DNA of 64,000 bases from Zoogloea sp. (GCF_028689785.1 NZ_JAQVCN010000007.1:56623-120622); one strand, 5' to 3'; counted from the stretch's first letter, positions 38,361 to 47,860 are shown. A program made the numbers and translations. The notes: a model not told the origin generated them from the sequence alone.

Positions 38361-39683
38361 ATGAGACGGATTGCGCGACATGCGGCCCTGGCATTGGCTG
38401 CGGGCCTGACCGCGGCCGGCGCGGCGGCGGCAGACCTGGAACAGGTCTATCGCGATGCGCTGGCTTACGACGCAGCCCTGGCTTCGGCCCGGGCCTCCCG
38501 CGAGGCCGGTCTCGAGAAGCTGCCCCAGGGACGGGCGCTGCTGCTGCCCTCCCTGTCCGTGACAGGCAACACCACCTGGAACGACCTCACCCTCAAGCAT
38601 CTCACGCCCGACGTTTCCCGCGGCTACAACAGCAATGGCTGGCAGGCCCAGCTCACCCAGCCTCTGTTCCGCTGGCAGAATTGGGTCCAGTACAAGCAGG
38701 GGGAGCTGCAGTCCACCCTGGCCGAGGCTCAATACCAGCTGGCCCGGCAGGACCTCACCCTGCGTGCTGCCCAGGCTTACTTCGATGTGTTGACGGCCCA
38801 GGATGCCCTGGCCGCGGTCAGCGCCCTCTACGATGCCAACACCCAGCAACTGGCCCTGGCGAAGAAGAGCTTCGAGGTTGGCACCGTCACCATCACCGAT
38901 GTCCACGAAGCCCAGTCCCGGGCAGATCTGTCTTCTGCCCAGGTGATTGCCGCCGAGAGTGATCTGGCCGTCAAGCGTCACGCTCTGCTGGTGCTTACCG
39001 GCAAAGAGCCCGACACCCTCAAGAGCCTGCGCAAGGGCGTGGCCCTGAGCCGTCCCGAGCCGGCCGACATCCAGTCCTGGGTGAGTGCCGCCGAGGGCAG
39101 CAATCTTTCGGTGCAGGCTGCCCAGATCGCCGGCGAGATCGCCGGGCGTGAAGTGGAGCGCAACCGGGCCGGGCACCTGCCCACTGTTGATGTGGTGGCT
39201 TCCTATGGCAACAGCGCCACTGCCAATGCGCTGGCCAACTTCATCAATACCGACATCCGCTCGACCGTCGTCGCACTTCAGGTGAATGTGCCGGTCTTCC
39301 AGGGCGGTGCCGTCAGCTCCCGCGTGCGCGAGGCTGCCGCCCTGCGCGACAAGGCCACGGCCGATCTCGACAACGCCCGCCGCACTTCGGCCCAGAATGC
39401 CCGCCAGGCCTACCTCGGGGTCACCAGCGGGCTGGCCCAGGTGAAGGCCTTCGAGGCCGCTCAGGTGTCTTCGGCCTCGGCCCTGGATGCCAACAAGCTG
39501 GGCTACGATGTGGGCGTGCGCATCAACATCGACGTGCTCAATGCCCAGAGCCAACTCTATGACACCCGTCAGAAGCTCGCCAAGGCCCGTTACGACACCC
39601 TGATGGCCCAGCTCAAGCTCAAGGCGGCGGCAGGCTCCCTGGTGGAGGACGATATCAAGGCCATCAACGCACTCCTCGACTGA
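38361..39683 (+). CDS. tolC: TolC-family outer-membrane channel
   Basis: A 440-residue outer-membrane factor. It has a signal peptide (HAALALAAGLTAAGAAAA) followed by DLEQVYRDALAYDAALASAR, the usual TolC start, and two halves of alpha-barrel helices with the beta strands QAQLTQPLFRW and ALQVNVPVFQGG. It forms the exit duct for RND pumps and possibly type I systems. GGAG precedes ATG 38361. It is downstream of rhodanese and near the RND operon, but in a separate transcription unit from the pump. It has no extra C-terminal domain, unlike the TolC-like protein at 44694. Confidence 0.9.
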   Translation: MRRIARHAALALAAGLTAAGAAAADLEQVYRDALAYDAALASARASREAGLEKLPQGRALLLPSLSVTGNTTWNDLTLKHLTPDVSRGYNSNGWQAQLTQPLFRWQNWVQYKQGELQSTLAEAQYQLARQDLTLRAAQAYFDVLTAQDALAAVSALYDANTQQLALAKKSFEVGTVTITDVHEAQSRADLSSAQVIAAESDLAVKRHALLVLTGKEPDTLKSLRKGVALSRPEPADIQSWVSAAEGSNLSVQAAQIAGEIAGREVERNRAGHLPTVDVVASYGNSATANALANFINTDIRSTVVALQVNVPVFQGGAVSSRVREAAALRDKATADLDNARRTSAQNARQAYLGVTSGLAQVKAFEAAQVSSASALDANKLGYDVGVRINIDVLNAQSQLYDTRQKLAKARYDTLMAQLKLKAAAGSLVEDDIKAINALLD

Positions 39684-39786
39684 AAACCGGCATGCCGGGT
39701 TTCGGCGTGCCGGATTCAGGTAAGGTACGGGGCTGCTTTGCAGCCCTTTCCTTTTCATCCATTCGATTCAATCAACTCGTCGCCCC

Positions 39787-41259
39787 ATGCGTTATACCGA
39801 CCTGCGTGACTTCATCTTCCAACTGGAACGCCTGGGCCAGCTCAAGCGTATCTCCGTCGAGGTCGACCCTCACCTGGAGATGACCGAGATCTGTGACCGG
39901 GTGCTGCGTGCCGGTGGCCCGGCGATCCTCTTCGAGCGGCCCAAGGGGCATTCCGTGCCGGTGCTGGCCAACCTCTTCGGAACACCCCAGCGAGTGGCGC
40001 TGGGCATGGGGGTGAGCGGCGATGACTGGCAAGGCGCCCTGCGCGAGGTGGGCAAGCTGCTGTCCTTCCTCAAGGAGCCCGAGCCCCCCAAGGGGCTCAA
40101 GGATGCCTGGGACAAGCTGCCCATGTTCAAGCAGGTGCTCAACATGTCGCCCAAGGTGGTGTCCTCGGCACCCTGCCAGCAGGTGGTGAAGGAGGGCAAG
40201 GACGTGGATCTGGCCAGCCTGCCGATCCAGCACTGCTGGCCCGGTGATGTGGCGCCCCTGATCACCTGGGGGCTGGTGGTGACCCGTGGCCCCAACAAAA
40301 CGCGCCAGAACCTGGGCATCTACCGCCAGCAGGTGCTGGGCCCCAACAAGGTGATCATGCGCTGGCTGGCCCACCGGGGCGGCGCGCTGGATTTCCTCGA
40401 ATTCCAGAAGGCCAACCCGGGCAAGCCTTTCCCGGTGGCGGTGGTGCTGGGCTGCGACCCGGCCACCATCCTCGGTGCTGTCACGCCGGTGCCCGACTCC
40501 CTCTCCGAATACCAGTTCGCCGGTCTGCTGCGCGGGGCGAAGACGGAGCTGGTCAAGTGCATCGGCTCCGACCTGCAGGTGCCGGCCTCGGCCGAAATCG
40601 TGCTTGAGGGCGTGATCCACCCCGGTGAAATGGCCCTGGAAGGGCCTTACGGTGACCACACCGGCTACTACAACGAGCAGTCGGAATTCCCGGTGTTCAC
40701 CATCGAGCGCATCACCAGCCGGCCCGATCCGATCTATCACAGCACCTACACCGGCAAGCCACCCGATGAACCGGCGATGCTCGGTGTAGCCCTCAACGAA
40801 GTCTTTGTGCCCTTGCTGCAGAAGCAGTTCACCGAGATCGTGGACTTCTACCTGCCGCCCGAGGGCTGCTCCTACCGCCTGGCCGTAGTGAGCATCAGGA
40901 AGCAATACCCGGGGCACGCCAAGCGCGTGATGTTCGGCATCTGGAGCTTCCTGCGCCAGTTCATGTACACCAAGTTCATCATCGTGGTGGACGACGACGT
41001 GAACATCCGCGACTGGAAGGAAGTGATCTGGGCCCTGACCACCCGCATCGACGCTACCCGGGACACCACCCTGGTGGACAATACCCCCATCGACTATCTG
41101 GATTTCGCCAGCCCGGTGGCTGGCCTTGGCTCCAAGATGGGCCTCGACGCCACCAACAAATGGCCCGGCGAAACCCAGCGCGAATGGGGCACCCCCATCG
41201 TCATGGATGAGCAGGTGAAAGAGCGGGTGGACGCCATCTGGGCTGAACTGGGGCTCTGA
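39787..41259 (+). CDS. ubiD: UbiD-family decarboxylase (4-hydroxy-3-polyprenylbenzoate decarboxylase)
   Basis: A 490-residue prenylated-FMN decarboxylase acting in ubiquinone synthesis. The length equals that of E. coli UbiD, and the core has GVVITRGPNK-like [20 protein letters not shown] plus the active-site segment [16 protein letters not shown]. UbiX, which makes the cofactor, is not in the window. A terminator follows at 41294-41316. No strong ribosome site precedes the ATG. Confidence 0.95.
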   Translation: MRYTDLRDFIFQLERLGQLKRISVEVDPHLEMTEICDRVLRAGGPAILFERPKGHSVPVLANLFGTPQRVALGMGVSGDDWQGALREVGKLLSFLKEPEPPKGLKDAWDKLPMFKQVLNMSPKVVSSAPCQQVVKEGKDVDLASLPIQHCWPGDVAPLITWGLVVTRGPNKTRQNLGIYRQQVLGPNKVIMRWLAHRGGALDFLEFQKANPGKPFPVAVVLGCDPATILGAVTPVPDSLSEYQFAGLLRGAKTELVKCIGSDLQVPASAEIVLEGVIHPGEMALEGPYGDHTGYYNEQSEFPVFTIERITSRPDPIYHSTYTGKPPDEPAMLGVALNEVFVPLLQKQFTEIVDFYLPPEGCSYRLAVVSIRKQYPGHAKRVMFGIWSFLRQFMYTKFIIVVDDDVNIRDWKEVIWALTTRIDATRDTTLVDNTPIDYLDFASPVAGLGSKMGLDATNKWPGETQREWGTPIVMDEQVKERVDAIWAELGL

Positions 41260-41293
41260 TCGGGCCTGGCCGCATTCCGCTGGCGAAGGTCGG

Positions 41294-41316
41294 CGCGGCC
41301 TTGCTCCGCGTTTTTT
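41294..41316 (+). terminator. terminator after ubiD
   Basis: CGCGG (41294-41298) pairs with CCGCG (41306-41310) around CCTTGCT, followed by TTTTTT. Confidence 0.85.
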
Positions 41317-41350
41317 CATACTCCTGGTTTAAGCACCCTTGAGCCTGCTC

Positions 41351-41971
41351 ATGAGCATCCTGCCCGGGCGCGCCCTGCGCCAAGCACGTTTCGCCCTGCC
41401 ATTCCTCGCTTTGGCTTTGGGTGGCTGTGCAGTCACGTCCACTGTGGTGTCCAGCATCGGTGCCCGCTCGTTGAACGGCACGGCTGCCCTGCCGTTCGGG
41501 GCAGAGGGCGTGGAGCTTGCCCTGGTGGATTCGCCGCGTTCCCTGGCGGGCGGATCTGTGCTCCATTTCGCCGCGATGCCTTACTCCTCCCTGAGTACCG
41601 AACCTGGCGGCGAGCCTGCGGGCCGGATTCTCATGAAGCCGGCCGAAGTGCGCTGGGAAAGCGCAAGTCAGGGCGAGGTTACCCTCCTGCATGAGGGCGT
41701 GCCGAGAAGATTCGATGTCAGGCGCAGTGCCGTCCGAGGGCAGGACGTCATTGCCGTCGAAAGCCTGTACAGGCGGTGGTACGGCTATCCGGCCCAGAGC
41801 TTGTTGGTGGCCACTCTGCCGCTTGACGTGGCCATCGACGTCGTCGTGCTTGGCGGGGTGCTCGTGTCGATGCCGGTGGTTTACGGGGTGCGTGCGCTTC
41901 GGGGTGGGGAGGCGGTTGAATCAGAGAAGAGCCTGAGGGGGAGTCCTCCGTCGGACGGCGCCGGACGCTGA
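41351..41971 (+). CDS. predicted lipoprotein of unknown function
   Basis: A 206-residue protein with a lipoprotein signal (LPFLALALGGCAVTS). A middle region without recognisable motifs leads to a hydrophobic segment near residues 150-180 (LVATLPLDVAIDVVVLGGVL), so it may be anchored twice. ATG 41351 gives the best signal peptide; an upstream TTG at 41339 is possible. It lies between the ubiD terminator and the convergent gdhA. I recognise no family. Confidence 0.65.
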   Translation: MSILPGRALRQARFALPFLALALGGCAVTSTVVSSIGARSLNGTAALPFGAEGVELALVDSPRSLAGGSVLHFAAMPYSSLSTEPGGEPAGRILMKPAEVRWESASQGEVTLLHEGVPRRFDVRRSAVRGQDVIAVESLYRRWYGYPAQSLLVATLPLDVAIDVVVLGGVLVSMPVVYGVRALRGGEAVESEKSLRGSPPSDGAGR

Positions 41972-42075
41972 TCTGCCAGCCTTCGGCGGTCGCCGCTCTG
42001 TCCTTGCTCTAGGCGGTGCCGCCGGGCAGCGGGGGGCGTTGCTGCACCATAGCCCGTTGCCGGCGGCCCCTTGCT

Positions 42076-43419
42076 TCAGATCACCCCCTGGGCCAGCATG
42101 GCTTCGGCCACTTTCACGAACCCGGCGACGTTGGCACCGTCGGCATAGCTGACGCTACCGTCAGGGCGCTGGCCGTGCTTCAGGCAGGCGGCATGGATGC
42201 CCGTCATGATCTCCTTGAGGCGGGCGTCCACTTCGTCCCGGGTCCACGACAGGCGCATGGCGTTCTGGCTCATCTCCAGGCCGGAGGTGGATACGCCCCC
42301 CGCGTTGCTTGCCTTGCCGGGGGCGTAGAGTACGCCGCTGTGTTCGAAGAGTTTGATGGCATCCACGGTGGTGGGCATGTTGGCGCCTTCAGCCACCGCG
42401 ACCACACCGTTCCTGATCAGAGTGGCTGCATCGGTGGCGTCCAGCTCGTTCTGGGTTGCACAGGGCAGGGCCACATCCATCGGGACGTGCCAGGGACGCA
42501 CACCGGCTTCGAAACGGACGCCAACCTGACGGGCGTAGTCGGAGACACGGCCGTAGTGGTGGTTCTTCACATCCATCAGGATGGCCAGTTTCTCCGCCGT
42601 GAAGCCTTCCTCGTCGATCACGGTGCCACTGGAGTCAGAGCAGGTGATGGGCTTGGCGCCCACCTGCAGCAGCTTCTCGATGGCGTACTGGGCCACGTTG
42701 CCGGAACCGGACACCCCCACACGCAGGCCTTCAAAGCTGCGGCCGGCGTGGCGCAGCATGGCGTCGGCGAAATAGACGGTGCCATAGCCCGTGGATTCAG
42801 GGCGAATCAGGGAGCCGCCGAAGGCCAGGCCCTTGCCGGTGAACACGCAACTCGCGTGGTTGGACAGCTTCTTCATCATGCCGGCCATGTAACCCACCTC
42901 TCGCCCACCCACACCGATATCACCGGCCGGCACGTCGGTGTCGGGGCCCACGTGGCGGTACAGTTCGGTCATGAAGGCCTGGCAGAAGCGCATCACTTCG
43001 CCCGGGCTGCGGCCCTTGGGGTCGAAATCCGAGCCACCCTTGCCACCGCCCATGGGCAGGGTGGTCAGAGCGTTTTTGAAAGTCTGCTCAAAGGCCAGGA
43101 ACTTGAGGATGGACAGGTCTACCGACGGGTGAAAGCGCAGCCCGCCCTTGTAGGGGCCGATGGCCGAATTGTGCTGGATACGGTAGCCGCGATTCACATG
43201 CACCTCGCCCTTGTCGTCCATCCATGACACCCGGAACATGATCACTCGCTCGGGCTCCACCAGGCGGTCGAGCAGGGCGTGTTCGGCATAGCGCGGGTTG
43301 TTGGATATGAAGGGCCACAGGCTGGACATGACTTCGCCGACGGCCTGCAGAAACTCGGGCTGGCCCGGGTTGCGCCCATTCACGTAAGACAGAAAGGATT
43401 CGAGAGAGGTGTATTTCAT
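42076..43419 (-). CDS. gdhA: glutamate dehydrogenase (NADP-type, hexameric)
   Basis: A 447-residue enzyme that makes glutamate from 2-oxoglutarate and ammonia. The length equals that of E. coli GdhA. The catalytic lysine motif TLPMGGGKGGSDFDPKGRS and the nucleotide-binding segment RVGVSGSGNVAQYAIEKL are clear. ATG 43419 was chosen to fit the family N-terminus (MKYTSLESFLSYV). An inverted repeat at 43442-43468 lies just upstream. Its stop faces the lipoprotein gene, 104 bp away. Confidence 0.95.
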   Translation of the reverse strand: MKYTSLESFLSYVNGRNPGQPEFLQAVGEVMSSLWPFISNNPRYAEHALLDRLVEPERVIMFRVSWMDDKGEVHVNRGYRIQHNSAIGPYKGGLRFHPSVDLSILKFLAFEQTFKNALTTLPMGGGKGGSDFDPKGRSPGEVMRFCQAFMTELYRHVGPDTDVPAGDIGVGGREVGYMAGMMKKLSNHASCVFTGKGLAFGGSLIRPESTGYGTVYFADAMLRHAGRSFEGLRVGVSGSGNVAQYAIEKLLQVGAKPITCSDSSGTVIDEEGFTAEKLAILMDVKNHHYGRVSDYARQVGVRFEAGVRPWHVPMDVALPCATQNELDATDAATLIRNGVVAVAEGANMPTTVDAIKLFEHSGVLYAPGKASNAGGVSTSGLEMSQNAMRLSWTRDEVDARLKEIMTGIHAACLKHGQRPDGSVSYADGANVAGFVKVAEAMLAQGVI

Positions 43420-43441
43420 GAGGCATTTCTCGTTCGGAGTG

Positions 43442-43468
43442 TATGTGCGCACCATTTTAGTGCACATA
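43442..43468. promoter_or_regulatory. inverted repeat upstream of gdhA
   Basis: TATGTGC (43442-43448) and GCACATA (43462-43468) are separated by 13 bp in an AT-rich patch 23 bp before the gdhA start. The position suits an operator or activator site over the promoter. Confidence 0.45.
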
Positions 43469-43724
43469 GTGTCCGAATTGGTGCGTTAGCATCTTTTGAC
43501 GGGAGAGCCGAGGAGACCGCAAGGCGGAAAGATGCACGTCGAGCATGCCGGAATAGCGCAGTGGACAGCTCGCCCCTATCCAAAAAGCCTATTGGGATGG
43601 AATTGATTCGACTCCGCGGGAACGGCGGTCAAGCTCACGGGGGGAGCACTTCAAACCGAGTAAAGCAGGATGAGCTCAGCTTTACGCTGAGGTGCCTGGC
43701 AGCTGGTTTCCCGTGCAAAGGACC
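43469..43724. other. intergenic region without a recognised gene
   Basis: About 255 bp between the gdhA promoter and the terminator of the PEP-CTERM gene. It has two mutually exclusive small hairpins: GTAAAGC (43661-43667) with GCTTTAC, and CTCAGC with GCTGAG. A stretch near 43549-43630 recalls a tRNA D-arm. Neither amounts to an RNA gene I can name. Confidence 0.4.
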
Positions 43725-43752
43725 AAAAAAATGCAGCCCGCAGGCTGCATTT
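43724..43752 (-). terminator. terminator of the PEP-CTERM gene
   Basis: ATGCAGCC (43731-43738) and GGCTGCAT (43743-43750) form a perfect 8-bp stem. On the minus strand it is followed by a T6 run. It begins 19 bp past the stop at 43772. Confidence 0.9.
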
Positions 43753-43771
43753 TCTGTTGAAGGCGTGAGGT

Positions 43772-44431
43772 TCAGCGTTTGCGGCGCGCCATCGCCAAGG
43801 CGCCGAGGGCGCCGCCCAGCAGTGCCAGGGAGGCGGGCTCGGGGATATTGGTGCCCGGATCGGTGACGCCAAGCACGCCGACGGTGATGCCATGCCAGCC
43901 TTCGCTGGTGTCGGTGAACGTGATTGAGGTGAAATCGCCGAGCAGTTCGATCACGCCATGGACTTCACCGTTACCGAAGAAGCCGGTGCCGGCCGGATTG
44001 ACAATCGGCGTGCCGCATCCCCAGTAGCCGCACCCGTAGCTGAGCACATTGATCGGGACACCGAAATCCACCGTATTGCTGTTCCAGCTGACCAGGCCAA
44101 TCAGGGGATTGTGTACGCTCTGGGAGAAGGTGATGGTCTTCGTGCCGCCTGCGTTGAGGGCAATGATGTCGGCGCTGGTCGGCCCGCTATCGACACTCGG
44201 GCTGGTGTAGATGAGCGGGTTGGTGGCCCAGTAGTTGGTGCCGCCGGAGGTCTGGGCAAACTGGTAGGGGCCGGAGTAGGTGACGCCGACGGTGGTGCTG
44301 CCGACGGTCAGGTCGCCAATGACCGTGGAGGCCAAGTTGCTGGTGCTGGTCCAGTCGGTCCAGTAGGCGGGGGCGGCGAGGGCGGGGGCGGAGGCCAGGG
44401 CGGCGATGAGGGCGGTGGCGAGCAGTCGCAT
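43772..44431 (-). CDS. PEP-CTERM exported protein
   Basis: A 219-residue exported protein with signal peptide LLATALIAALASAPALA, a beta-rich body (WTDWTSTSNLASTVIGDLTV; paired cysteines in YGCGYWGCG) and a PEP-CTERM tail: PEPASLALLGGALGALAMA then an arginine cluster. It should be processed by an exosortase encoded elsewhere. ATG 44431 was chosen because AAAGGA precedes it. A candidate sigma-54 promoter lies at 44484-44499. It follows the type I secretion operon on the same strand but has its own promoter after that operon's terminator. Confidence 0.88.
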   Translation of the reverse strand: MRLLATALIAALASAPALAAPAYWTDWTSTSNLASTVIGDLTVGSTTVGVTYSGPYQFAQTSGGTNYWATNPLIYTSPSVDSGPTSADIIALNAGGTKTITFSQSVHNPLIGLVSWNSNTVDFGVPINVLSYGCGYWGCGTPIVNPAGTGFFGNGEVHGVIELLGDFTSITFTDTSEGWHGITVGVLGVTDPGTNIPEPASLALLGGALGALAMARRKR

Positions 44432-44483
44432 GGTCAGATCCTTTGGGTGCGAGGCCATAAAAATGCTGCGTTTCCAAAGACTT

Positions 44484-44499
44484 AGCAAAATCGACGCCA
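44484..44499 (-). promoter_or_regulatory. candidate sigma-54 promoter of the PEP-CTERM gene
   Basis: On the minus strand the bases read TGGCGTCGATTTTGCT. The -12 element TTGCT is perfect and the -24 element keeps TGGC, with GG (44498-44497) and GC (44486-44485) 10 bp apart. The three following -24 bases do not match, so this is weaker than the sites at 290, 14924 and 50634. Confidence 0.55.
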
Positions 44500-44644
44500 G
44501 TTTTCTGTTTATGCAAAAAATCCTGATTTGTGTCTAATAATCAGAAGTTTGTGTCACAGGTGTGAACTCTGGCGCCACCCCAGGTATGGAGAGTTGTAAA
44601 GGCCGTCGACAGTGTCATCAATGTATGCGGCGACGCCCGGAACG

Positions 44645-44667
44645 AAAAAGCCAGGCGGGTGCCTGGC
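44645..44667 (-). terminator. terminator of the type I secretion operon
   Basis: GCCAGGC (44650-44656) pairs with GCCTGGC (44661-44667) around a 4-base loop; on the minus strand TTTTT follows. It begins 27 bp past the TolC-like stop. Confidence 0.9.
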
Positions 44668-44693
44668 CTTTCCGGGGTGGGGTGTCTCGCGGC

Positions 44694-46523
44694 CTACTGG
44701 GGAGCCTCTGCGACAGGGCTTGCAGGGCGGGGGGCGGGGGGGGCAAGTACGGTTTCGGCGGCAATCTTCCACTGGCCGTTCACCTTTACCCAGTCGAGTT
44801 GTTTGCGCACGGTGTCCCGGTAGTTGCCGGCGCTGTAATGCTGGGTGAAGCGCGTGCTCAGGCGGTCGGTGCCCCGCGGGTGCAGTTTCAGACCGTCGAT
44901 GCGGATGCTGGGGGATTGGGCCTGGCTGACGCGGCTGCGCCGTTCGCTCTCCCAGTCGGCGGTGCTGCGTCCCTTGCCGGGCTGGAAGTCGGCCAGGTAG
45001 AAGGCCCGGTAGGCATCGAAATCACGCGCAGCCCAGGCGGCGGCCCAGGCTTCGAGGCGTTGCTCGGGGCCTACGCTGTCCGACTCTGCTGCGGATGCAG
45101 CGGTGGGCTTGGTGGTGGGGGGCGCCAGTTCCATCTCCGGGGCGGGCAGGGCGTCCACCACCGGTACCGGGGCGGCCGCCAGGGCCGGGTTGTAGGGTGT
45201 GGTGCCCAGCAATTCGGGTTGGATGGGGGCCGGCTGGTAGCGGGTGCGCAGGGTTTCCCGCAGTTCACCGGCCAGACTCAGGAGTTGAGCCTGCAGGGTG
45301 GTCTGCTGGGCCCGATTCTCGATCAGGGCACGCTGGGCGTTGAAGAGATCCTCCTGGGCGATGGACAGGTCATTGAGGCTGCGCCGGCCCGCTTCGAAAT
45401 GGAGCTCATAGGCCGCAGCCACCCGTTGGGCCGACACGACCCGCCGTTCGGTGAGGGGGGCGATCTCACGGGCTTCGGCAAATTGCCGGTAGAGGTCGGT
45501 GATTTCCCGAGAGACCTTCAGCAGCAGGTCGTCGGCATCGGCCTGGGCGGCCTGGTGACGTTCGACGGCTTCGCTGTGACGGCCGAGGTTCTTGCCGCCA
45601 AGAGGGATGTCGATGCTGACCTGGAGCTGGGCAGTCCGGTCGGTGTCGGAGACGGGGACTGGACTGGTGCTGTTGTCCAGACGTTTGGTGATAGACAGGT
45701 CGACGGCGGGGAAGAAGCTGCCCCTTGCCACCCCGATGTCGGCCTTGCGGGCCGAGCTGCGCTGCAGGGCGGCCCGCAGGCGTGGGTTGCGTTCCTGGAT
45801 GCGTTCTACCAGCGCGTCGATGTCGCTTTCCACCGTCTTCGAGTGGATGCCCGGGGGCACCAGATCGCTGGGGGCTTCGCCGGTGAGCAGGCGGTAGCGG
45901 TACTCAGCGGTGCCGAGCTGGGCCCGCAGCTGGCCGAGAAGGGTGCGGCTCTGGATAAGGCGCACGTGCATCAGGTCAAGTTCGGCCGAGGAGATGCGGC
46001 CTGCATCGACGCGCTGGGCCACACTGGCTTCAACCCGCTCCTGGCGGGTGATGGTGGCCTGCAGGCTGCTCATGGTCTGGCGTAGCCGCACGACGTCGGC
46101 GTAGGTTTCGGTGATTTCGAAGGCAACCTGTTCGAGGACGCTGTCCAGGTCGGCGTCAGCGGCGTCGCGACTGAAGGCGGCGGAGCGCAGGCGGCTGGTG
46201 TCGGCGGCACCGTTGAAGACGTTCCAGCGCAGGCTGGCGTCGCTGCGGCGCACGTTGCGGTCCACAGGGCGGCCCTGGGTTTCGTCCCGGGCGTCGGAGT
46301 TGCGGTAGGTTAGCCCGAGGCTGGGCAGGAAGTCGGAGCGCACCTGGGTGATCTGGGCCTCGGTGGCCCGCAGCAGGGCTTGGGCGGAGCGCACACTGGG
46401 CTGTTGCAGCAGCACCTTGTCCACTACGCTGGGCAGGGGGGCGGCGTAGGCCGGTGCGCCAAGCAGGCCGCATGCGGCCAGCAGCAGGGCAAGGCGGCGT
46501 GGAGCGGGGAGAAACGAGGTCAT
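44694..46523 (-). CDS. TolC-like outer-membrane channel of a type I secretion system, with C-terminal NTF2-like domain
   Basis: A 609-residue outer-membrane factor. It has a signal peptide (RLALLLAACGLLGAPAYA), then the alpha-barrel region to about residue 420 (VDKVLLQQPSVRSAQALLRA at the start). A disordered proline/alanine linker (about 430-500) leads to an extra domain at about 505-600. This domain starts RLEAWAAAWAARDFDAYRAF and ends SAGNYRDTVRKQLDWVKVNG, then WKIAAE. It looks like an NTF2/SnoaL-type fold and is absent from ordinary TolC. The same domain ends the TPR protein at 60104. The gene overlaps the fusion-protein gene by 1 bp and is last in the operon. Confidence 0.88.
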   Translation of the reverse strand: MTSFLPAPRRLALLLAACGLLGAPAYAAPLPSVVDKVLLQQPSVRSAQALLRATEAQITQVRSDFLPSLGLTYRNSDARDETQGRPVDRNVRRSDASLRWNVFNGAADTSRLRSAAFSRDAADADLDSVLEQVAFEITETYADVVRLRQTMSSLQATITRQERVEASVAQRVDAGRISSAELDLMHVRLIQSRTLLGQLRAQLGTAEYRYRLLTGEAPSDLVPPGIHSKTVESDIDALVERIQERNPRLRAALQRSSARKADIGVARGSFFPAVDLSITKRLDNSTSPVPVSDTDRTAQLQVSIDIPLGGKNLGRHSEAVERHQAAQADADDLLLKVSREITDLYRQFAEAREIAPLTERRVVSAQRVAAAYELHFEAGRRSLNDLSIAQEDLFNAQRALIENRAQQTTLQAQLLSLAGELRETLRTRYQPAPIQPELLGTTPYNPALAAAPVPVVDALPAPEMELAPPTTKPTAASAAESDSVGPEQRLEAWAAAWAARDFDAYRAFYLADFQPGKGRSTADWESERRSRVSQAQSPSIRIDGLKLHPRGTDRLSTRFTQHYSAGNYRDTVRKQLDWVKVNGQWKIAAETVLAPPAPRPASPVAEAPQ

Positions 46524-47860
46524 CAGCGTTCGCGCAGGGATTTGTCGAAGGTCTTGACGATGGGCTTTAGCATGTATTCCATCATCGTGCGCTTGCCGGT
46601 CTGGATGCTGGCATCGGCGGCCATGCCCGGGGAGATGGTGAGATGCTCTGAGCGCTCGCCGAGGAAGTTCTTCTGTGTTTCCAGGAAGACTTCGAAGAAG
46701 GTGTCCTTGCGCTCGGCATCCACCACCGCGTCGGCACCCACCCGCACCACCTGGCCGGCGAGGGTGCCGAAGATGGAGGAGTCATAGGCGCTGATGCGGA
46801 TCTTGGCTTCCTGGCCGGGTTTGATGAAGGCGATGTCCGAGGGCTTGACCCGGGCCGCCACCAGCAGGCGCTCCTCGGCCGGCACCACTTCCATGATGGT
46901 CTCGCCGGCCTTCACCACGCCACCGATGGTGGGGATGAGGAGGCGGTTCACCACCCCGTCCAGCGGCGCACGCAGCTCGCGACGGGCCACCTTGTCGCTG
47001 CGCCCGGTGAGCTGCTCGCCAAGGGTGGCGGCGCGCAGTTCGATCTCGTTCTTCTCCTTGCTGGTCTCGGTGAGGAAGCGCGAGCGGGTTTCGGACAGGC
47101 GAGCCTGGGCTTCGGCTACGGCGGCCTGGATGCGGCCGATGGCGATGCGGGTGGTCTCCAGTTCGCCCTTCTGGCTGGTGTAGCGCTGCTGTGCATTGAG
47201 CAGATCGGCGCGGGCTCCGGCGCCCGCGCCGGCCAGCTTTTCCTCGATGGCCAGGGCCTCCCGGGCCGGGCCGATGGCTTCCTGCAGGGCCTGGTGGCGG
47301 GCTTTGGCCTCGGCCAGTTCCTGCTGCCGCTGGCTGATCTGGCGGGAGAGGGTCTCGAGGGTGTTCTCGCGCTCCTGGCGACGGCTCTGCCACAACGTGC
47401 GTTGCTCGCGCACCAGGTCGGGGGCGTTCTGCTCCAGATCCGGCGGGAAGCTCGGGGTGATGTTGCGGGCTTCGGCGTCCAGGCGCACCAGGGCGGCGCG
47501 GGCTCCCCACAGGCTTTGCTGGGATTCGCCCAGGTCGGCTGCGAACTGCAGGTTCTGGACTACAGCGAGGACGTCGCCCTTTTTCACCACCGTACCCTCG
47601 CGGGCGTTGAGGGCCTGCAAAATGCCGCCTTCCATGCTCTGGATCTGCTGCAGGCGGCTGGAGGGTACGATGGAGCCGACGGCATTCACCGAGATGTCGA
47701 GTCGGGCCAGGCTCATCCATGCAAACAACAGCACGAAGAACAGGGCCGTGACCCCCAGCAGGATCAGGATGGCCCGGCGCGGCCCCCGGTCGAAATCGGG
47801 GTGATGGCTGATGGGTTCGCTATCGATGCGCGGGGCGGCGGTGGGCGCGTTGGTTTTCAT
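46523..47860 (-). CDS. type I secretion membrane-fusion protein (HlyD/LapC family)
   Basis: A 445-residue adaptor with one N-terminal membrane helix (AILILLGVTALFFVLLFAWM). A lipoyl-like half follows (QIQSMEGGILQALNAREGTV), then long coiled-coil helices at about residues 130-290, and the C-terminal barrel (GGVVKAGETIMEVVPAEERL). These proteins link the ABC transporter to the TolC-like channel. It overlaps the transporter gene by 4 bp and the TolC-like gene by 1 bp, so the three are one operon. Confidence 0.92.
   Translation of the reverse strand: MKTNAPTAAPRIDSEPISHHPDFDRGPRRAILILLGVTALFFVLLFAWMSLARLDISVNAVGSIVPSSRLQQIQSMEGGILQALNAREGTVVKKGDVLAVVQNLQFAADLGESQQSLWGARAALVRLDAEARNITPSFPPDLEQNAPDLVREQRTLWQSRRQERENTLETLSRQISQRQQELAEAKARHQALQEAIGPAREALAIEEKLAGAGAGARADLLNAQQRYTSQKGELETTRIAIGRIQAAVAEAQARLSETRSRFLTETSKEKNEIELRAATLGEQLTGRSDKVARRELRAPLDGVVNRLLIPTIGGVVKAGETIMEVVPAEERLLVAARVKPSDIAFIKPGQEAKIRISAYDSSIFGTLAGQVVRVGADAVVDAERKDTFFEVFLETQKNFLGERSEHLTISPGMAADASIQTGKRTMMEYMLKPIVKTFDKSLRER

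Noticed and set aside
43549..43630. tRNA-like stretch (GCCGGAATAGCGCAGTGG and following)
   Set aside because: A D-arm-like piece is present, but the acceptor stem does not pair, the T-loop is wrong and no CCA end follows. It may be a remnant or chance.
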